Part shown: one piece after another, positions 32,710 to 44,386 of the stretch
How the letters are laid out: each line of letters opens with the position of its first letter
How positions within the stretch are numbered: the stretch's first letter is position 1
NCBI RefSeq assembly: GCF_000344685.1
Contig: NW_006920415.1
Span: 1,668,539-1,719,595, forward strand
Length of the DNA: 51,057 nucleotides
Direction: 5' to 3'
From: Gloeophyllum trabeum ATCC 11539
Lineage: Eukaryota > Basidiomycota > Agaricomycetes > Gloeophyllales > Gloeophyllaceae
The notes under the pieces: generated by a model
What the model was told of the DNA's origin: nothing
Database searches by the model: none
What the model saw: the letters and a program-made list of their open reading frames with translations, nothing else
Translations under genes and position numbers: made by a program

Positions 32710-34952
32710 TCATGATCCTGGTCCATTCACCCTGTCATTCAACCACCGTGCCGTAGCGGTTAGCCCAGCTGCAATGAGGAAGGACCCATCGAATAAGGAC
32801 CCGAAAACTTGATATTCCGGTAGTGTCGAAAAGATATTTGTCTCGGTACTCGGCGCATTGTCGGCATCTGGTCTAGCTGGAGGAGGCGGGAACGACGTGC
32901 GTAACTGGATCAAGGTGGATAACAAGTAGATGCCCTACGAGGTGAAAGTTAGTCAATGCGAATTATCTACGCGAGTAATCGTTTCTCACCATCAGCTGTG
33001 CAAGGACAACCAACATAAGTGATGCGCCGAGATTCCTATTCGTCACTCGCAAAACCTGCGTCATAGACTTTGCTTTAATCCGAGGCAGAGCGTCTGACAA
33101 TGCCTGACTTACCCTGGCTACACCCCGCAGGACTAGTCTGATACTACTCAGAATTATCACACCGACGAGCGCTAGGCTGATCTGGCGCGCTACGAGCGCG
33201 ACATCTTTCTCTGGGATGTCGAGTGCGGGAAAGAAGGAGAGGAGGCGAACGAGGTAGTGCGTGATGAGATCAGGCGAGGAGGTATTGCTTTCGCGGGATC
33301 TGATCGGGATGATGATATTGATGAGGGACTATAAATACCAATGAGCAGTTCAGTGCTTTGGAGAGAAAAGGCGCGACCGGAACGCACACTGAGGATGCGG
33401 AATATGCAATAGAGGGCAAAGAGCCGCCCCCCGAGATTGAACAGCTTTCCGACGATGGTCCGGTTGAAGTGGGCGTTTGCCTGGCGCAGCTTCATGTCTT
33501 CCAGGTTCTGCGACATCTGGTACTCCAGCGCTTCCAATCCGCTTACTTCCTGTGAGAGCGAGGACAGCTCTGGGCAGCAGGCGAGTCAGCACTATAGCAT
33601 CTACGACGGGCTACCGACTATAACAGATATCTGGGACTTACGGCTATCGCCCCGAAAGCTCGATGTCATCCGTGAGAGCCATGTCGTCTGCGACTCGGGC
33701 TAGCGTGCGGAAGGTCAGCTTTCCTCGGGCGCCCCCGCTTGCCTTGGTGCGTACCTGAGCGTTCCTTAATCGTTTGAGCTCAGCCTTCCGCTCCATCAAA
33801 TCGGAGCGTACTCTGTCCAGTGCCTGTGACGCAGCGGCAACATCATTCGATGTCGGGTCCATCCTGCGTTGAATGATGCGCCGTTGTCAGTGCCGCACGT
33901 CACATATACGGATGTGTGACGGACGCACCTGCGTTCACGCGAGAGTATCGGAAAGAATGCCCAGGCGTTGCTTATAGCACCAAAGCCTGAGAGAAGTCCG
34001 AGTATTATGGTGCCAACTACGATGAGGCGGGCCAAGACAGACGTAAGGAGGCCTGCCGAGGCCAGCGCTGATGGCAATGGGATATACGATAATAATAGGA
34101 GGTATACGAGGACCGGCGAGATCGTCAGTAGTATCCGTGTGGTCATGGTTTGGTTGTGCGACAAATTATCTACGACAGTTTAGAGTCAAATTCCGTGTGA
34201 GATACGACGAGCGTACCATTATGTGCGGTCGTTGACGTGTAAGTGAGTATGAGGTTTAAGCATAGAGGTACAACTACGAGTATTGCCGACAATAGAACTG
34301 TGAGGGATAATCTCCAATTCACTAGACGTGTCCTGTGTACCCTACAGTCAGACTCGCGGCGTACCAGCATCATGCATGAGGTGCTCCCAGTGAGGGTGGT
34401 CCTGCTATCAGCACCCGCAGCACTTGTCTGGAAATCCCCCCGAAGTCTCGCACCTTTCGAGACAATGGAGTAGACTTCCAGACAGCCCGAGAGCCGATAG
34501 CATAACCAGTGCACCGGAGCTGCCTTCGGGGTACTTGATCAAAGAGAAGAACGCACCGAGGATCCAAAATATCCAGTCCTTGACACATCAAGAGAAAGAA
34601 AAGCACGCAGCTCTCGGAGAAGCATATTGCAAACAATCCACGGGAAAGCGTGGAATGCAGCGGTCGCTTCCGTTTGAGAGCCGCAGAGGTTGACGGGGCG
34701 GGTAGGGTAGTCAACTCGACGTCGTCCGAATGCATAACCCCCGGCTCCCCAGGCAAAGATAGGGACTGTAAATCATGATACAAGCTCCGGAGAAGGTACT
34801 TTCGGCACGAAGCAAATAGCAAGCACCTAAGTGGGTATTAAGTCGATTTCGACGGCTACAACGTAAGCCACTGCTCTCTTCGGCGAGAACGATAGACGAT
34901 ACCTGAGTAGAGTTACGGCTAAGGTCTGGAATACTACAGCCCTGGAAGCCAT
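32710..34952 (-). CDS. GPHR: Golgi pH regulator / GTG-type membrane protein (510 aa)
   Basis: The ten exons are 34952-34903, 34826-34557, 34332-34217, 34169-33929, 33863-33755, 33699-33642, 33569-33388, 33328-33113, 33055-32990 and 32934-32710. Family landmarks are CRKYLLRSLYHDLQ, CFSESCVLFFLL, the highly conserved LLSGFGA before a central coiled hydrophilic loop (about 240-330), GLEALEYQMS, GKLFNLGGRLFALYCIFRI and LLAQ-like LVVLAQLMGIYLLS. About eight or nine membrane spans are expected. Animal GPHR is an anion channel-like protein needed for Golgi acidification; plant GTGs are related and have been described as G-protein-linked receptors. The fungal role is unproven. The second intron is 224 bp, far longer than its neighbours. 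A start at 35039 would add 29 residues. Confidence 0.92.
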
Positions 34953-36082
34953 CGTCGTGATCTTATCATACGTGCGGTCACTTGCAAGCGCGGTCAGCAC
35001 GAGCAGGCGTACGGCGTCGGCGATGGAAGTCGGCAGCAAGGGACTGTGGGAACGCGGACTTCAACGCGCAGAAGCCTAACTTTTCTTCCATTACTTGCAC
35101 CTCAGACCATCGTACCGTGCCGCAGTTTCTGCCATTGGCATTCCTCTGCGGCTTGCAATTCGGGCTTTGTGCTTTCCCCAGGAGTGGGTGGACACCGACA
35201 TGGTATTCGGATTACCTGCTGCGAGCTGTCTGTTTTGATGTAACTGCCATAGCCGTTGACTACGGTGACCGGAGCCGCTAGCAATTGACGGACTGCAGCT
35301 CTGAAATCTGGTATCTGCCGGGTGCTGTGCCTGAAAGTAGTTCTATAGAGCGAATTCCGAATTTCAGTGGTCGGTATCTTGCTTGTATCACGTCTTGATG
35401 GTGCGATGTGTGCACTTCATCATTGCAGCCATACAGTCGCGCTCGCGTCTTCCAATGGTCGATGGGCTGTATCTAACCCGTCGATGCTCTGCGCCGGTGA
35501 CGCAGCGCGGCTCTCGCGTACTGATTTCCACGGTGGGCAAGGCTTACAGCGACGGAGCTTTGTTTCAGGAAGGAAGAACCGAAAAACCGTTACCCGCTTG
35601 TGTCGAGGCACTCCGGTGTATCCAGGTATGTACATGAAGATAAGGGAAAGCCTTCTGCGCGTTTTGTCTGAACGGACGAGTCTTCTGATAACAGGATCTA
35701 CAAGCCGTTGGTCAAGTGCATGTGGAACTTAGCAGTGGATCGGCCATGCGTAGCAGGTCAAATCCAAAAAGAAGCTGGAGTACCTGCACGGAAGCTTACG
35801 CCAGTCTGACAGCGCTTCACGTCTTTCAGCCATTATACACAGCCTATGAAAGCATGGGATCCCAGCTAATCTCTGTCATATCCTGCCCCTGCGCAGAGAT
35901 CAGACTGACACGGAGCCGTCTTCGTGAGATCCCTCCTCGCGCGGTACTCATCCAGGACGCATCACCGTCCACCTGTCTACGTCGCGGGTAACTATAAATT
36001 GATAAGAGCTTGCGGCATATTTGCCTCATCTCTGTCCTCCCCCTTCCCCTCCCCTCCCCCTTTCCGTCTCATCCCGTCCGAG
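34953..36082. other. divergent intergenic region between GPHR and oxalate decarboxylase
   Basis: About 1.1 kb should contain both promoters. A frame near 35383-35637, with a possible splice to 35700, looks partly protein-like but I do not recognise it and it has no defined start. TATAAA at 35993-35998 and a long pyrimidine tract (36025-36080) precede the oxalate decarboxylase start. Confidence 0.5.
35993..35998 (+). promoter_or_regulatory. TATA box and CT-rich initiator of oxalate decarboxylase
   Basis: TATAAA lies 90 bp before the start codon and is followed by an almost pure C/T run up to the ATG. TATA plus a CT-rich transcription start is typical of strongly or inducibly expressed fungal genes. 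Confidence 0.55.
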
Positions 36083-37997
36083 ATGGTTCGCATCCGGGTC
36101 CTGACACTGCTGCTGCCCATCCTGTCCGCTCTTTTATCTGACGCGTCCCCGCTAGCGGATGGGCAGCTTAGCGACTTCCTCAAACGCCAGGACCCCCAGG
36201 TCAAGCCACTCCTGCACCTCGCATCGCGCGAGGCAGCCGGCGTCAAGCCGCGCCACCTCCGCCCTGTTTGGGAGAAGGCAAAGCGCGCCAGGCGTGACTC
36301 TATAACTCCCCCAGATGTCGGCCAGGAAGCCAACTTCACGGGCTCCACGCCTGAGCCGGTGCGTGGAGCCAACGGTGCCCCTTTCTTGTCCCCCAGCAAC
36401 ACGGGGATCGACGAGGAGAATCCCGACAATGTTGCGCCTCCAACCACTGATGCTGGTACGCCACTGTCATGCTTAGGTGTAGATGGCTTCTGACTAACCA
36501 CTTTCAGGCGTCGTACCTAACTTGAAATGGAGTATGGCTCAGTCACACACGCGACTTCTAAAGGTTTGCACCTTTGCATGATGTGGAAGCGCTTGCTTAC
36601 ACTGCAACATAGGGAGGGTGGGTGCGAGAAACAGTCATCACGGATTTGCCGCCGTGTATGTTTGCTGCTGTCCTCTGTGAAGCGGCTGCCTGAGTTTGAC
36701 ACTGTAATCGCAGCCAAGGATATTGCAGGCGCCGAAATACGCCTGGCTCCCAACGCGTATCGTGAATTGTAAGTCCAATGCGATTTCACGCTTACACGGT
36801 ATCTGAAATAGCTATGTAGGCACTGGCATCGTATCGCAGAGTGGGGCTATATCCTCGGCGGGACAGGTCGTATCGCAGCGGTCGACTCCACTGGCAAAAG
36901 TTACATCTCTGACATCAAAGGGCCCATCAACGGGACAGACGGCGACGTCTACTAGTAAGTATCCCACCGTAGCCTACTGATGCAAGTTCGTCTCACCACT
37001 CTTCCAGCTTCCCTCCAGGCGTCCCGCACTCCATCCAAGCGCTCGACGATGGCCTGGAGATCCTTCTCATCTTCACCGACGGCAACTTCGACGCCCTTGG
37101 AACGACGTTCATGCTATCCGACTGGCTCGCGCATACCCCGCTGGACATCGTCGCCCAGAACTTCGGTGTCAACACGAGCGTATTTAACAACATCCCCAAG
37201 ACGGACCCGTATATCTTGGAATCTACGGCGCCGCCGCCACAGCTGGGCGAGGCTAGCCAGCAGGCGATTCCGGACCCGCAGGGCGAGGTCCCCAACCCAT
37301 ATGTGTTCCATCTATCTACGCAGAAGAAGACCACGGGGCCCGGAGGCTGGGTTAAGATCCAGGACTCCGTGACTAATTTCCCGGTAGGCGACTTCCAGCA
37401 GATCAGTGACAGGAGCGCGTACTTAGGTTGCGTTGTCCGTACAGGTTTCTACGGAACTTGCAAGCGCCTTCGTTTACGTTGAACCAAACGGCATGCGCGA
37501 GTTGCACTGGCATACTGCGGACGGTGGGTAGAATTTATGTCATGGGCGGGTCACGGCTGACTTCTGGTTCGCAGAATGGTTGTACATTATTTCTGGCAAA
37601 GGGCGTGCAACGGCGTTCGCAGGGTCCGCCACCTCCAGAACATTCGACTTCGAAGCCGGTGACACCGGTGTCTTCCCCGTATCTTATGGCCACTATGTAT
37701 GTTTCTTTCGTCATTCATGACAGGGATAGTCATTGACATTGCCTATTTTATAGGTCAAAAACTTGTCTCCCACAGAGCCACTAATCTTCCTGGAGCTTTT
37801 CAAAGCACCTCAGTTTGCTGATTTCAGTGCGACACAATGGTGCGCTGTTTCTTCTCTTCCGTCGTATAGACTTCGGCTGATCCGTCACCCTAAACAGGCT
37901 TGCATTGACACCTAGACAGGTGGTCATCGACCTCCTCAACATCTCCAGCGAAGTCATCGACACTTTCGCCACGACGAAGCAGATTGTCGTCTCTTAA
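36083..37997 (+). CDS. oxalate decarboxylase, bicupin, secreted (474 aa)
   Basis: The ten exons are 36083-36455, 36508-36563, 36613-36655, 36714-36768, 36820-36954, 37008-37383, 37445-37523, 37575-37696, 37754-37839 and 37898-37997. An N-terminal hydrophobic signal peptide (about 1-22) is followed by a disordered stretch and two cupin domains. Each has the metal site HWH plus Glu and a downstream His: ELHWHRIAEW with PPGVPH, and ELHWHTADEW with SYGHY. The enzyme uses manganese and oxygen to split oxalate to formate and CO2. Decay fungi use it to control secreted oxalate and acidity. All ligands are present, so it should be active. The closest alternative, oxalate oxidase, cannot be fully excluded from ligands alone, but the bicupin length and fungal context favour decarboxylase. 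Confidence 0.94.
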
Positions 37998-38670
37998 TTT
38001 ATCAGAACGAAAGCTGAGTTATTTATGTCAGCCCGGTAGCTGACACACTGCGCGCGCATGCTCCACACATCTTTTGATTTCACTCACTTGTTTAAATATC
38101 TTTCGCTTAATCACCGCTGTAGTTGGGCTAAATTCTGTCATTGCTTGTATTACTTATGTCCTTGGTTTATTTATTCAGACCGTCGGGGTAGATGCTGCTG
38201 TAGATGCTACATGTGTCACTTAATAACAACAGCCTCTTAAGTTGTCCATGGTATTACGATGCTTGCCTCCTCCGTGGCGGGTTTCTTGACTTACTGAAGG
38301 ATGTGTTTACATGGTTAGGGTCCACCGAGACAGCGCGACTTGCTCATGCACGTGGTAAGACATCGGGAAGCTTGAGCAAGAGAAACTACTAGTATTCGGC
38401 ATGCAATATTCAATGGCCTGTGACATCAGGGCACAATTGTAAGATTGATCAACGCCACACCTATGAATCTAGTCTCTTCGCCACAGTGCCCGGATTTTTC
38501 GTAGTAAGTCCGAGTCTGTAAGCAGTCGCAACTGAAGGGACTCTGATTGAAATGTAAAATCATGGGTTAGGATCGACCGTGAGGAACGGTCAGCGTCTCA
38601 CGGAAGTCTGTACGAGAAAGGAGAGAAAAAAGCTCAGGGTAAGGATGGTCAACGTGGTCAGAGGTTTCGC
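37998..38670. other. intergenic, no gene recognised
   Basis: About 670 bp lies between convergent genes. It is AT-rich with no similarity to a coding sequence; both 3' untranslated regions should lie here. Confidence 0.6.
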
Positions 38671-39969
38671 TCACCCTTGTAGACCAAACTTGAGGACCTC
38701 GCTTTCAAATAGTGACATGCCTGGATGCTCCCGGCGCATAGACTGCACAAATTCGGTTATACGTACATGATCCCACTTCCTTATGGCATTCAAGTCATTT
38801 GAGGTCCTAATACCGACCGCCTGCAATACTGGCCACAAGTGAGCGAGATCCGGCGAAAGCTGGTGCATGAATGTCACGATGCTCCAATCCTTTGCGTCAA
38901 CATCGATGACAAATTCAGGGGAGCCAGCATTGGCAGCCATACTGCGGCCAATACCAGCAAGCCCTTCATGCTCATTCGAATGAGGCGCCATGCTACAGAC
39001 TGGCTGGATCATCGAGGTAGAAGCAGCCATAGCTCCCGCTTGAGCATCGGGTCTGTTTGCTGCAGGATTGTAGATCCGAGGCTGTCCGCTGCATGATGCA
39101 TTTTTGGCCGCACGAGTCAGATTTCCGTGCCTTACACCTGAACGACTGCTCTCAAGTAGGACATATGCCTATCCATATAACAGGTTGAGCTCCAGCATGC
39201 CGGCGTCACCATTGGTTGAACTTACTCTGTTCTTTTTCGGCATAGGAGGATGCATGCGCTGACCTTCTTCAGCATGAACCACTGGCACAAGATGCATGAG
39301 AAGGACAATATGGATGAGACACGGGAAGTTACCTCGGCTGGTTGAGGAGCCTACCGATTTATCCTCATGGTCATCATGTTCACTTTCACCTAATTGTGGG
39401 TAAGACTCAACCGACGATTCGCGTGCATGAGTGGCATCTTTACTGGTGCTAGGAATGTGTCTCGATCTCTTGACCTTCACAGAACTGACCAATCCAGTTC
39501 GCTCCACTCGTCTCATACACCGAAAATAGCGAGCATATAAGAGCCGTGATATATAGTTGCGCACAGGGGCGGCATCTTTGAACTTCTCGAGCTCTTGCGG
39601 GAATTGCTTCAGAACCTGACCAAGAAAGCACGTCAAGGATTCGAATTTGTCAGGGATATGGCCTCACCTACCTCCATGAGGAAGAGTTTCCACTGCCCTC
39701 TCTGATGAGTGACGGGGATGTACATATCAAGATACGCTTCTGCAAGTGATAATATCTGTTGCTGATGGTTTCGGCATCAGCAAGCAAGGCGGAATGCTCA
39801 GAAATCAGTGAATTACCTTGAACTTGTCCTTCTCTTCCTTGCTCATGTCTAACATGCCCAAGTAGTGCTTTCCTGATGGCCCTTTGCGACGACGGACCGG
39901 TACATGTGGTCCAGAACGCCCTACTATATCGTGCTCGCTGAGTAGATGTCTCCAATGCCACAGGTGACT
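38671..39969 (-). CDS. hypothetical protein, Agaricomycete-type family, 5' end unresolved
   Basis: Splice-compatible exons can be followed on the minus strand: open stretch 39969-39817, then 39755-39672, 39615-39333, 39266-39226 and 39150-38671. The N-terminal part reads WHWRHLLSEHDIVG and YLGMLDMSKEEKDKFK. Then come a helix ILSLAEAYLDMYIPVTHQ, a segment AAPVRNYISRLLYARYF, a disordered acidic/Ser-rich middle, and a C-terminal helical domain (about 100 aa) that looks SAM- or death-fold-like. I know this organisation only from uncharacterised basidiomycete proteins. An upstream fragment LPESTFKLLEFMRGLFAAHH at about 40060-40000 belongs to it by layout. However, a stop and a frame change separate it from exon 1 with no usable intron, so the gene may be decaying. 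Confidence 0.6.
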
Positions 39970-40336
39970 TCATGGCTTACTGTCTTCAACTTCGCACTTC
40001 ATGGTGAGCAGCAAAGAGCCCCCTCATGAACTCGAGGAGTTTGAACGTCGATTCCGGAAGATCCGACCGTCACGTAAAGCTCTCACAGACGCGTATATCA
40101 TGAGTCATCTTCATCGACCGATGTCATAGGTAGTAGTGGTTTCCTTTCTCACAAAGCTTCTTGTGTGACCTCTTTTGATATGATTTCAGTTTCATTTCAC
40201 TGCTGCACAACAAGGTAAGATGACAAGAGCAACGTGAGATCTAGCGAAATACACCCAGAGTTCGAAGATGAGGCTACAAAAGAAAAGCAAGCAGGAGAGC
40301 AGAACTACAAATGACAATGCGACTTCTCGTTTCCGT
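39970..40336. other. upstream remnant of the hypothetical gene and eEF1B-gamma 3' region
   Basis: It contains the disconnected minus-strand fragment LPESTFKLLEFMRGLF near 40000-40060, which fits the hypothetical protein just downstream but is out of frame and preceded by TGA. The remainder is the likely 3' untranslated region of the eEF1B-gamma gene. Confidence 0.5.
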
Positions 40337-42011
40337 TTACTTGAACTGCAGAATACGACGACGATCAGTGTCTGCACTAGCGAGGGACGAGGACACAGCA
40401 CTCACGTTCTTCCCATCCACCCACTTCTTCCCGTCGAGCTCGAGGTCCCACGCAAGGGCGGCCTCGAAGAACTTCTTGTCCTCCTCACTGTCCAGGTTGA
40501 GCTTCTTGAACTCGTAGCTCTCCCAGTCGGGGGCAACGTCCACGACGGGCTTGACATCCTGCCCGCGGAGAATGAGGACACCGCTGATCACGGAGTTGTT
40601 GTTTTCGCCGAGCACGCCCATCGAGCCGAAGAGGTACTTGCGCGACGCCTCGAGACGGTTGAAGAAACCGCCAATGAGGTTGGATGACATGAACGTGAGC
40701 GTGAGCTCCGGGTTGTACTTGTAGTCCACCCGCCAGACGGAGAAACCCTCCTTGTCGAAGCTGAGACGGACGTCAGTCACCTCCGAGTTACGAGACTATA
40801 GACGCAGATCAGACTTACTGCTGGTAGAACCACTCAATGGAGCCACCGGGGCCACGAGTGTCCATGTTGGAGTAAGCCCGCTTCCAGTCCTCAAGGTTGA
40901 ACGACGACTTGGGCAGGAGGTCAAGCGGGTTCTTCTCCTTGGGCGCCTCCTTGGGGACGAGGTCGTCGTCCTCATCATCGTCCTCCTCCTGCTTCTTCGG
41001 CTTCTTTTCCGCCTTCGGGGCAGCAGCTGCGGCGGGCTTCGCCTCCTTCTTCTCCTTGGGCGGGGGCACGAACTGCAATGCCTTCTCGACGTACTCGGGC
41101 GTACCGAAGATGTCCTTGAGCTTCGGCTGGTTGATCACGGTCTCGAAGAGGCGGATGACGTTGGGCAGCTTGGCGCGCCACTCCGCGTCGATGGTGACGG
41201 TCACGGCGCGAGAGATGACGGAGGCGAGGGTAATGTCGGCGAGGGTGATGCGTTCGGTGACGAGGAAGGTACGAGTCGCGAGGTGCTTTTCGAGGGTCTC
41301 AAGGGATCGCAGTTGGCGCTCGGCGAAGATGGTGTGGTGCTAGTGGGTAGCACATTAGGCAAATTGCATGGGATGGTCGTTGAGATACGTACTTGCTTGT
41401 TATAGGGGATGATGCCCTTAACGAGCTGGAAGATGAGAATGGTCCACTGACCGACCTCGCCGTCGGCGAAAGACGCCCACTGGTCGATGAGCGCAGCCTC
41501 CTCTGATGTGGAGCCAAGGAGAGGGACGTTGGGGGCAAGGGTGGCGACTGGACAGAAATCAGATCAGCATGGCCGTTCATTGCACAACGCAGAACAGCAT
41601 GAAAAGGGGCTATTATCAGATATTCGAAATATCGACATGACGATTAAGACAGGGATAACTGAATATGGTTGTATCTCATCATAATAGCGGACCCCTTCAC
41701 TGCGGTAACAAAGACTCACCGTAACGAGCGATAGCTGCTGTCTCGAACAGCTTGAAGCCGTCCTTCGTCTCCAGAGCAGGGATCTTTCCATGCGGGAACT
41801 TTGCCAGGAACTCCGGCTGCTTGTTCGACTCGAAGTGGACGTAGTTTTCGGGCAAGTCAACGGACAGCCCAGCATAGGCGGCCACCGCCCGAATCTGGTC
41901 GAAAAAAAATCGGTTGAATACAGAGTTCAAGGGGTGATTATCCGCGCAAATACTGACCCGCTTGCCCTTGTCGAACTGGGGTATCGTCCAGAGAGTGCCG
42001 ATGGAGGCCAT
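40337..42011 (-). CDS. translation elongation factor 1B gamma (422 aa)
   Basis: The six exons are 42011-41958, 41894-41720, 41547-41393, 41339-40819, 40760-40406 and 40345-40337. A glutathione S-transferase-like N-domain (about 1-80) and C-domain (about 85-205) are followed by a Lys/Ala/Glu-rich linker with an acidic DDDEDDD run. The conserved EF1G C-terminal domain follows: NPLDLLPKSSFNLEDWKR, GGSIEWFYQ, WRVDYKYNPELTLTFMSSNL, and final FK. eEF1B-gamma anchors the alpha nucleotide-exchange subunit that recycles eEF1A-GDP. The intron at 40761-40818 removes a stop-containing stretch and restores the conserved YQ-x-FDKEG junction. The last exon encodes only Phe-Lys-stop. The second intron, 172 bp, is long for this region. 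Confidence 0.96.
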
Positions 42012-42450
42012 TTTGAGTCGTAAAGAAAGAGGACGGAGGAGGATGGGTGGCGAAATTTGTTTGACGCCTTTTGAGCTTAACGCGACGAGTCACACGTGGG
42101 CTTAGGGCAGGATTATCTATCGATCACGTTTACCATCAATCTCTGGAATCTCTTCGAAAAACATAAACCCAAAATGGTATTTCCTGGACCAAATGAGCGT
42201 AGTTCAAAGGCGCTGGGTAATGGGACAGGTCTGCATGCATATCAATCAATGTCCCAATGTTGAGAGACATCGAAAACTTAGAAAGCCTTAGGTTATTTGT
42301 ACTTGATTGTGGCTGAAATTTCGGCGGCCTTTCCTCACGAACAAGTGAACGAGGAATCGAATATTGTACATTAGCATATTGGACATTAGCTATACTACAG
42401 AGCCTTTTTCAGCAACATTGTATAGGTTTCGTTCATTCAGCGTGCTTCGT
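42012..42450. other. intergenic, eEF1B-gamma upstream region
   Basis: About 440 bp lies between two minus-strand genes and has no coding signal. It is AT-rich toward the SDR stop and should contain the elongation-factor promoter; no clear TATA box is seen. Confidence 0.55.
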
Positions 42451-43382
42451 TTATCCTATCCACGCAGTTACTTTACTCTTGATGGCTACATCCAGCTTCT
42501 CCTCAATAGGCGCGTCTCCGCCGACTAAATCAAGTGCTAGGCCCTCCGCATCGGGTCTGTCCAGTAACAGTGCAAGTGTCTTTGCAACGTCGTCGCGCTG
42601 TCCAACAACGTTCGTGAGCGATCTTATGATTAAATCATGACTCCTAAGCTTACAGAAATCGTGCGGGTGATATGTGTCCGCCCGATATCGGCCTTGCCAG
42701 TCCCGGGTTCGTTGGTGAGTCCGCCAGGACGCAAAATGGTCCATGAGAAGGCCGTGCGCTGGACGAGGTGCTTGTCGGCCTCGTATTTCCAGTGCATGTA
42801 GGTGGATATCGCTCCCCGCACTCGCTTGGACACGACCAAGTCCTCTTCATCTATGAGACCGCCCCATTCAGTCAGCACCCCTTTGGCCGCGAAATATCAA
42901 GAAGGGCTCACTGTACCACTCCGGTATCTTCTCCGGGTCCCTCACATCCACCGCAGAAACGAGTATCAACCTGGGCTTCTTCCCCTGCACGCCCTCGATC
43001 GCGTCGAACACCTTCAGTGCGCCCTCGTAGTCGACCTTCTTCGTCCTCTCTGGTCCGCCCTTGCCCCCCGCACCTGCAGAGAAATACACCACGTCGGTGC
43101 CCTCGAACACCTTGGTGAACTCGGCCGCAGGGGCATCTTCCAAGGAGAGGATGTGCGGCTTAGCGTGCGCCGCAATGATGTCGGCTTCTTGCTCGGGCTT
43201 GCGAATGATGGACGTTACTGAGTTTGTAGGCCCGATAATGTGAGCAAGACGGAGGGAAACCTGTGATTTTGGATCAGTAAGATTAGCCCAGCTGTCTCGT
43301 GCGATTGCCCAAGAAAGATTCGACTGCCGTAGAGGGCACGCACCTGTCCATGTCCGCCGACGACTACAACGCGTTTGCTCAT
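42451..43382 (-). CDS. NAD(P)-binding SDR/NmrA-like protein (243 aa)
   Basis: The four exons are 43382-43344, 43260-42912, 42850-42654 and 42597-42451. The N-terminus RVVVVGGHGQVSLRLAHII is a nucleotide-binding beta-alpha-beta turn. Next come DVVYFSAGAGG, a catalytic-region analogue YMHWKYEADKHL, and WTILRPGGLTNEP, typical of atypical (extended) SDRs in the YwnB/NAD(P)H-binding group. Such proteins act as oxidoreductases or redox sensors; the substrate is not evident. The length matches this short family. A TATAAG-type element (minus strand, 43472-43478) lies about 90 bp upstream. It is the last gene before the repeat-rich right end. Confidence 0.9.
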
Positions 43383-43813
43383 CGCTGAATGTCTAAACCT
43401 GCGAAATACTGAAGCCGTCTTGAAGGATTTAAGCAAGTTACACAGGCTGCCATCCCTGACGTTAGGTCGGCTTATAAACAAGCTGACTGTGCTAGGCTTT
43501 GGACTATGTATCACGTCATTCGCGATCTTGCCAATATCTGCGGAAGATGAGCGTCAGTACTCAGGTCTTCGGACAGCTTGGTTTTGCTATTATTCCCGCT
43601 ACCTTGGGGGAGCGGGTCTTGCGACCAAGTACTAGTGCTGCACAATTCTTATTTCGTTCGTCCGTTCGTCTGTTCGTTCGATTGAGCGCGTCCAAAAGAG
43701 TAGTCTCGTACCCATCCCCTCTGGAGAGAATCGGAACTATCCGCGCGGAGTTTCAAAAACTTGCGCCACATTCTCTGCACACTTTGGGAGTTACACTCTT
43801 TTGGGCCTAGCAA
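43383..43813. other. intergenic boundary between genes and repeats
   Basis: The upstream region of the SDR gene; no gene is seen. A run of CGTTCGTCCGTTCGTCTG-type short repeats near 43652-43680 is a small microsatellite. Confidence 0.5.
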
Positions 43814-44251
43814 AAGATTGTACAGTAGGGATATATGAAAGATTGGGGCTCACAAAAGATAATCTTTATTGAGAATTTCGAAGCTTGTAATATATATTTT
43901 CAGCAGTATTATCTTTGTTGATACATTATAATTAAAATCTTTTATACTCCCTTTTGACACTGGAGGATTTGTAATCTTTAGGGTTGGGCAGAAGGTTGTA
44001 TGAAAGGGAATTCCCAGCCAATCAGAGCCTGTGGAATTCCCTTTCATACAACCTTCTGCTCAGCCCTAAAGATTATAAATCCTCCAGTGTCAAAAGGGAA
44101 TCTATAAGATTTAATTATAATGTATCAACAAAGAGAATACTGCTGAAAATATATATTACAAGCTTCGAAATTCTCAATAAAGATTATCTTTTGTGAGCCC
44201 CACAATCATTTACAAAAGTCAATCTGTCATATATCCCTACTGTACAATCTT
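43814..44251. mobile_element. foldback (long-TIR) element, about 440 bp
   Basis: The left half is the reverse complement of the right half almost end to end. The outer ends read GATTGTACAGTAGGGATATATGA and its complement, and the centre is GGGAATTCC near 44015 and 44035, with a spacer of about 15 bp. The right arm carries about 20 extra bases near 44205. Two mirrored open frames result from the palindrome and are not genes. It is AT-rich. No target duplication is evident. Such elements are non-autonomous DNA transposons or foldback elements. Confidence 0.85.
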
Positions 44252-44386
44252 GTACCTGGTCCATATATCTCAAAATTGCTATGAGGAGAATAATGTAGCA
44301 TGTAATCTATGTCGACAGATTTCGTCCACATAACTAGCCACGAAAATGCTCAATGCCTGCCGCTACCTAGGTAGGTTGGATACACG

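Noticed and set aside
34400..34560. Hydrophobic frame inside the long GPHR intron as an exon
   Set aside because: It is out of frame with the flanking exons and interrupts a junction conserved with animal GPHR.
35383..35732. Possible small gene upstream of oxalate decarboxylase
   Set aside because: A candidate splice joins two open stretches, but no start, stop or family match makes a coherent protein.
40760..40819. A 23-bp intron at the eEF1B-gamma FYQ junction
   Set aside because: It gives the wrong frame; the 58-bp intron restores the conserved YQ-x-FDKEG sequence.
43850..44196. Two frames on opposite strands ending in the same residues
   Set aside because: They are mirror products of the palindromic element, not genes.
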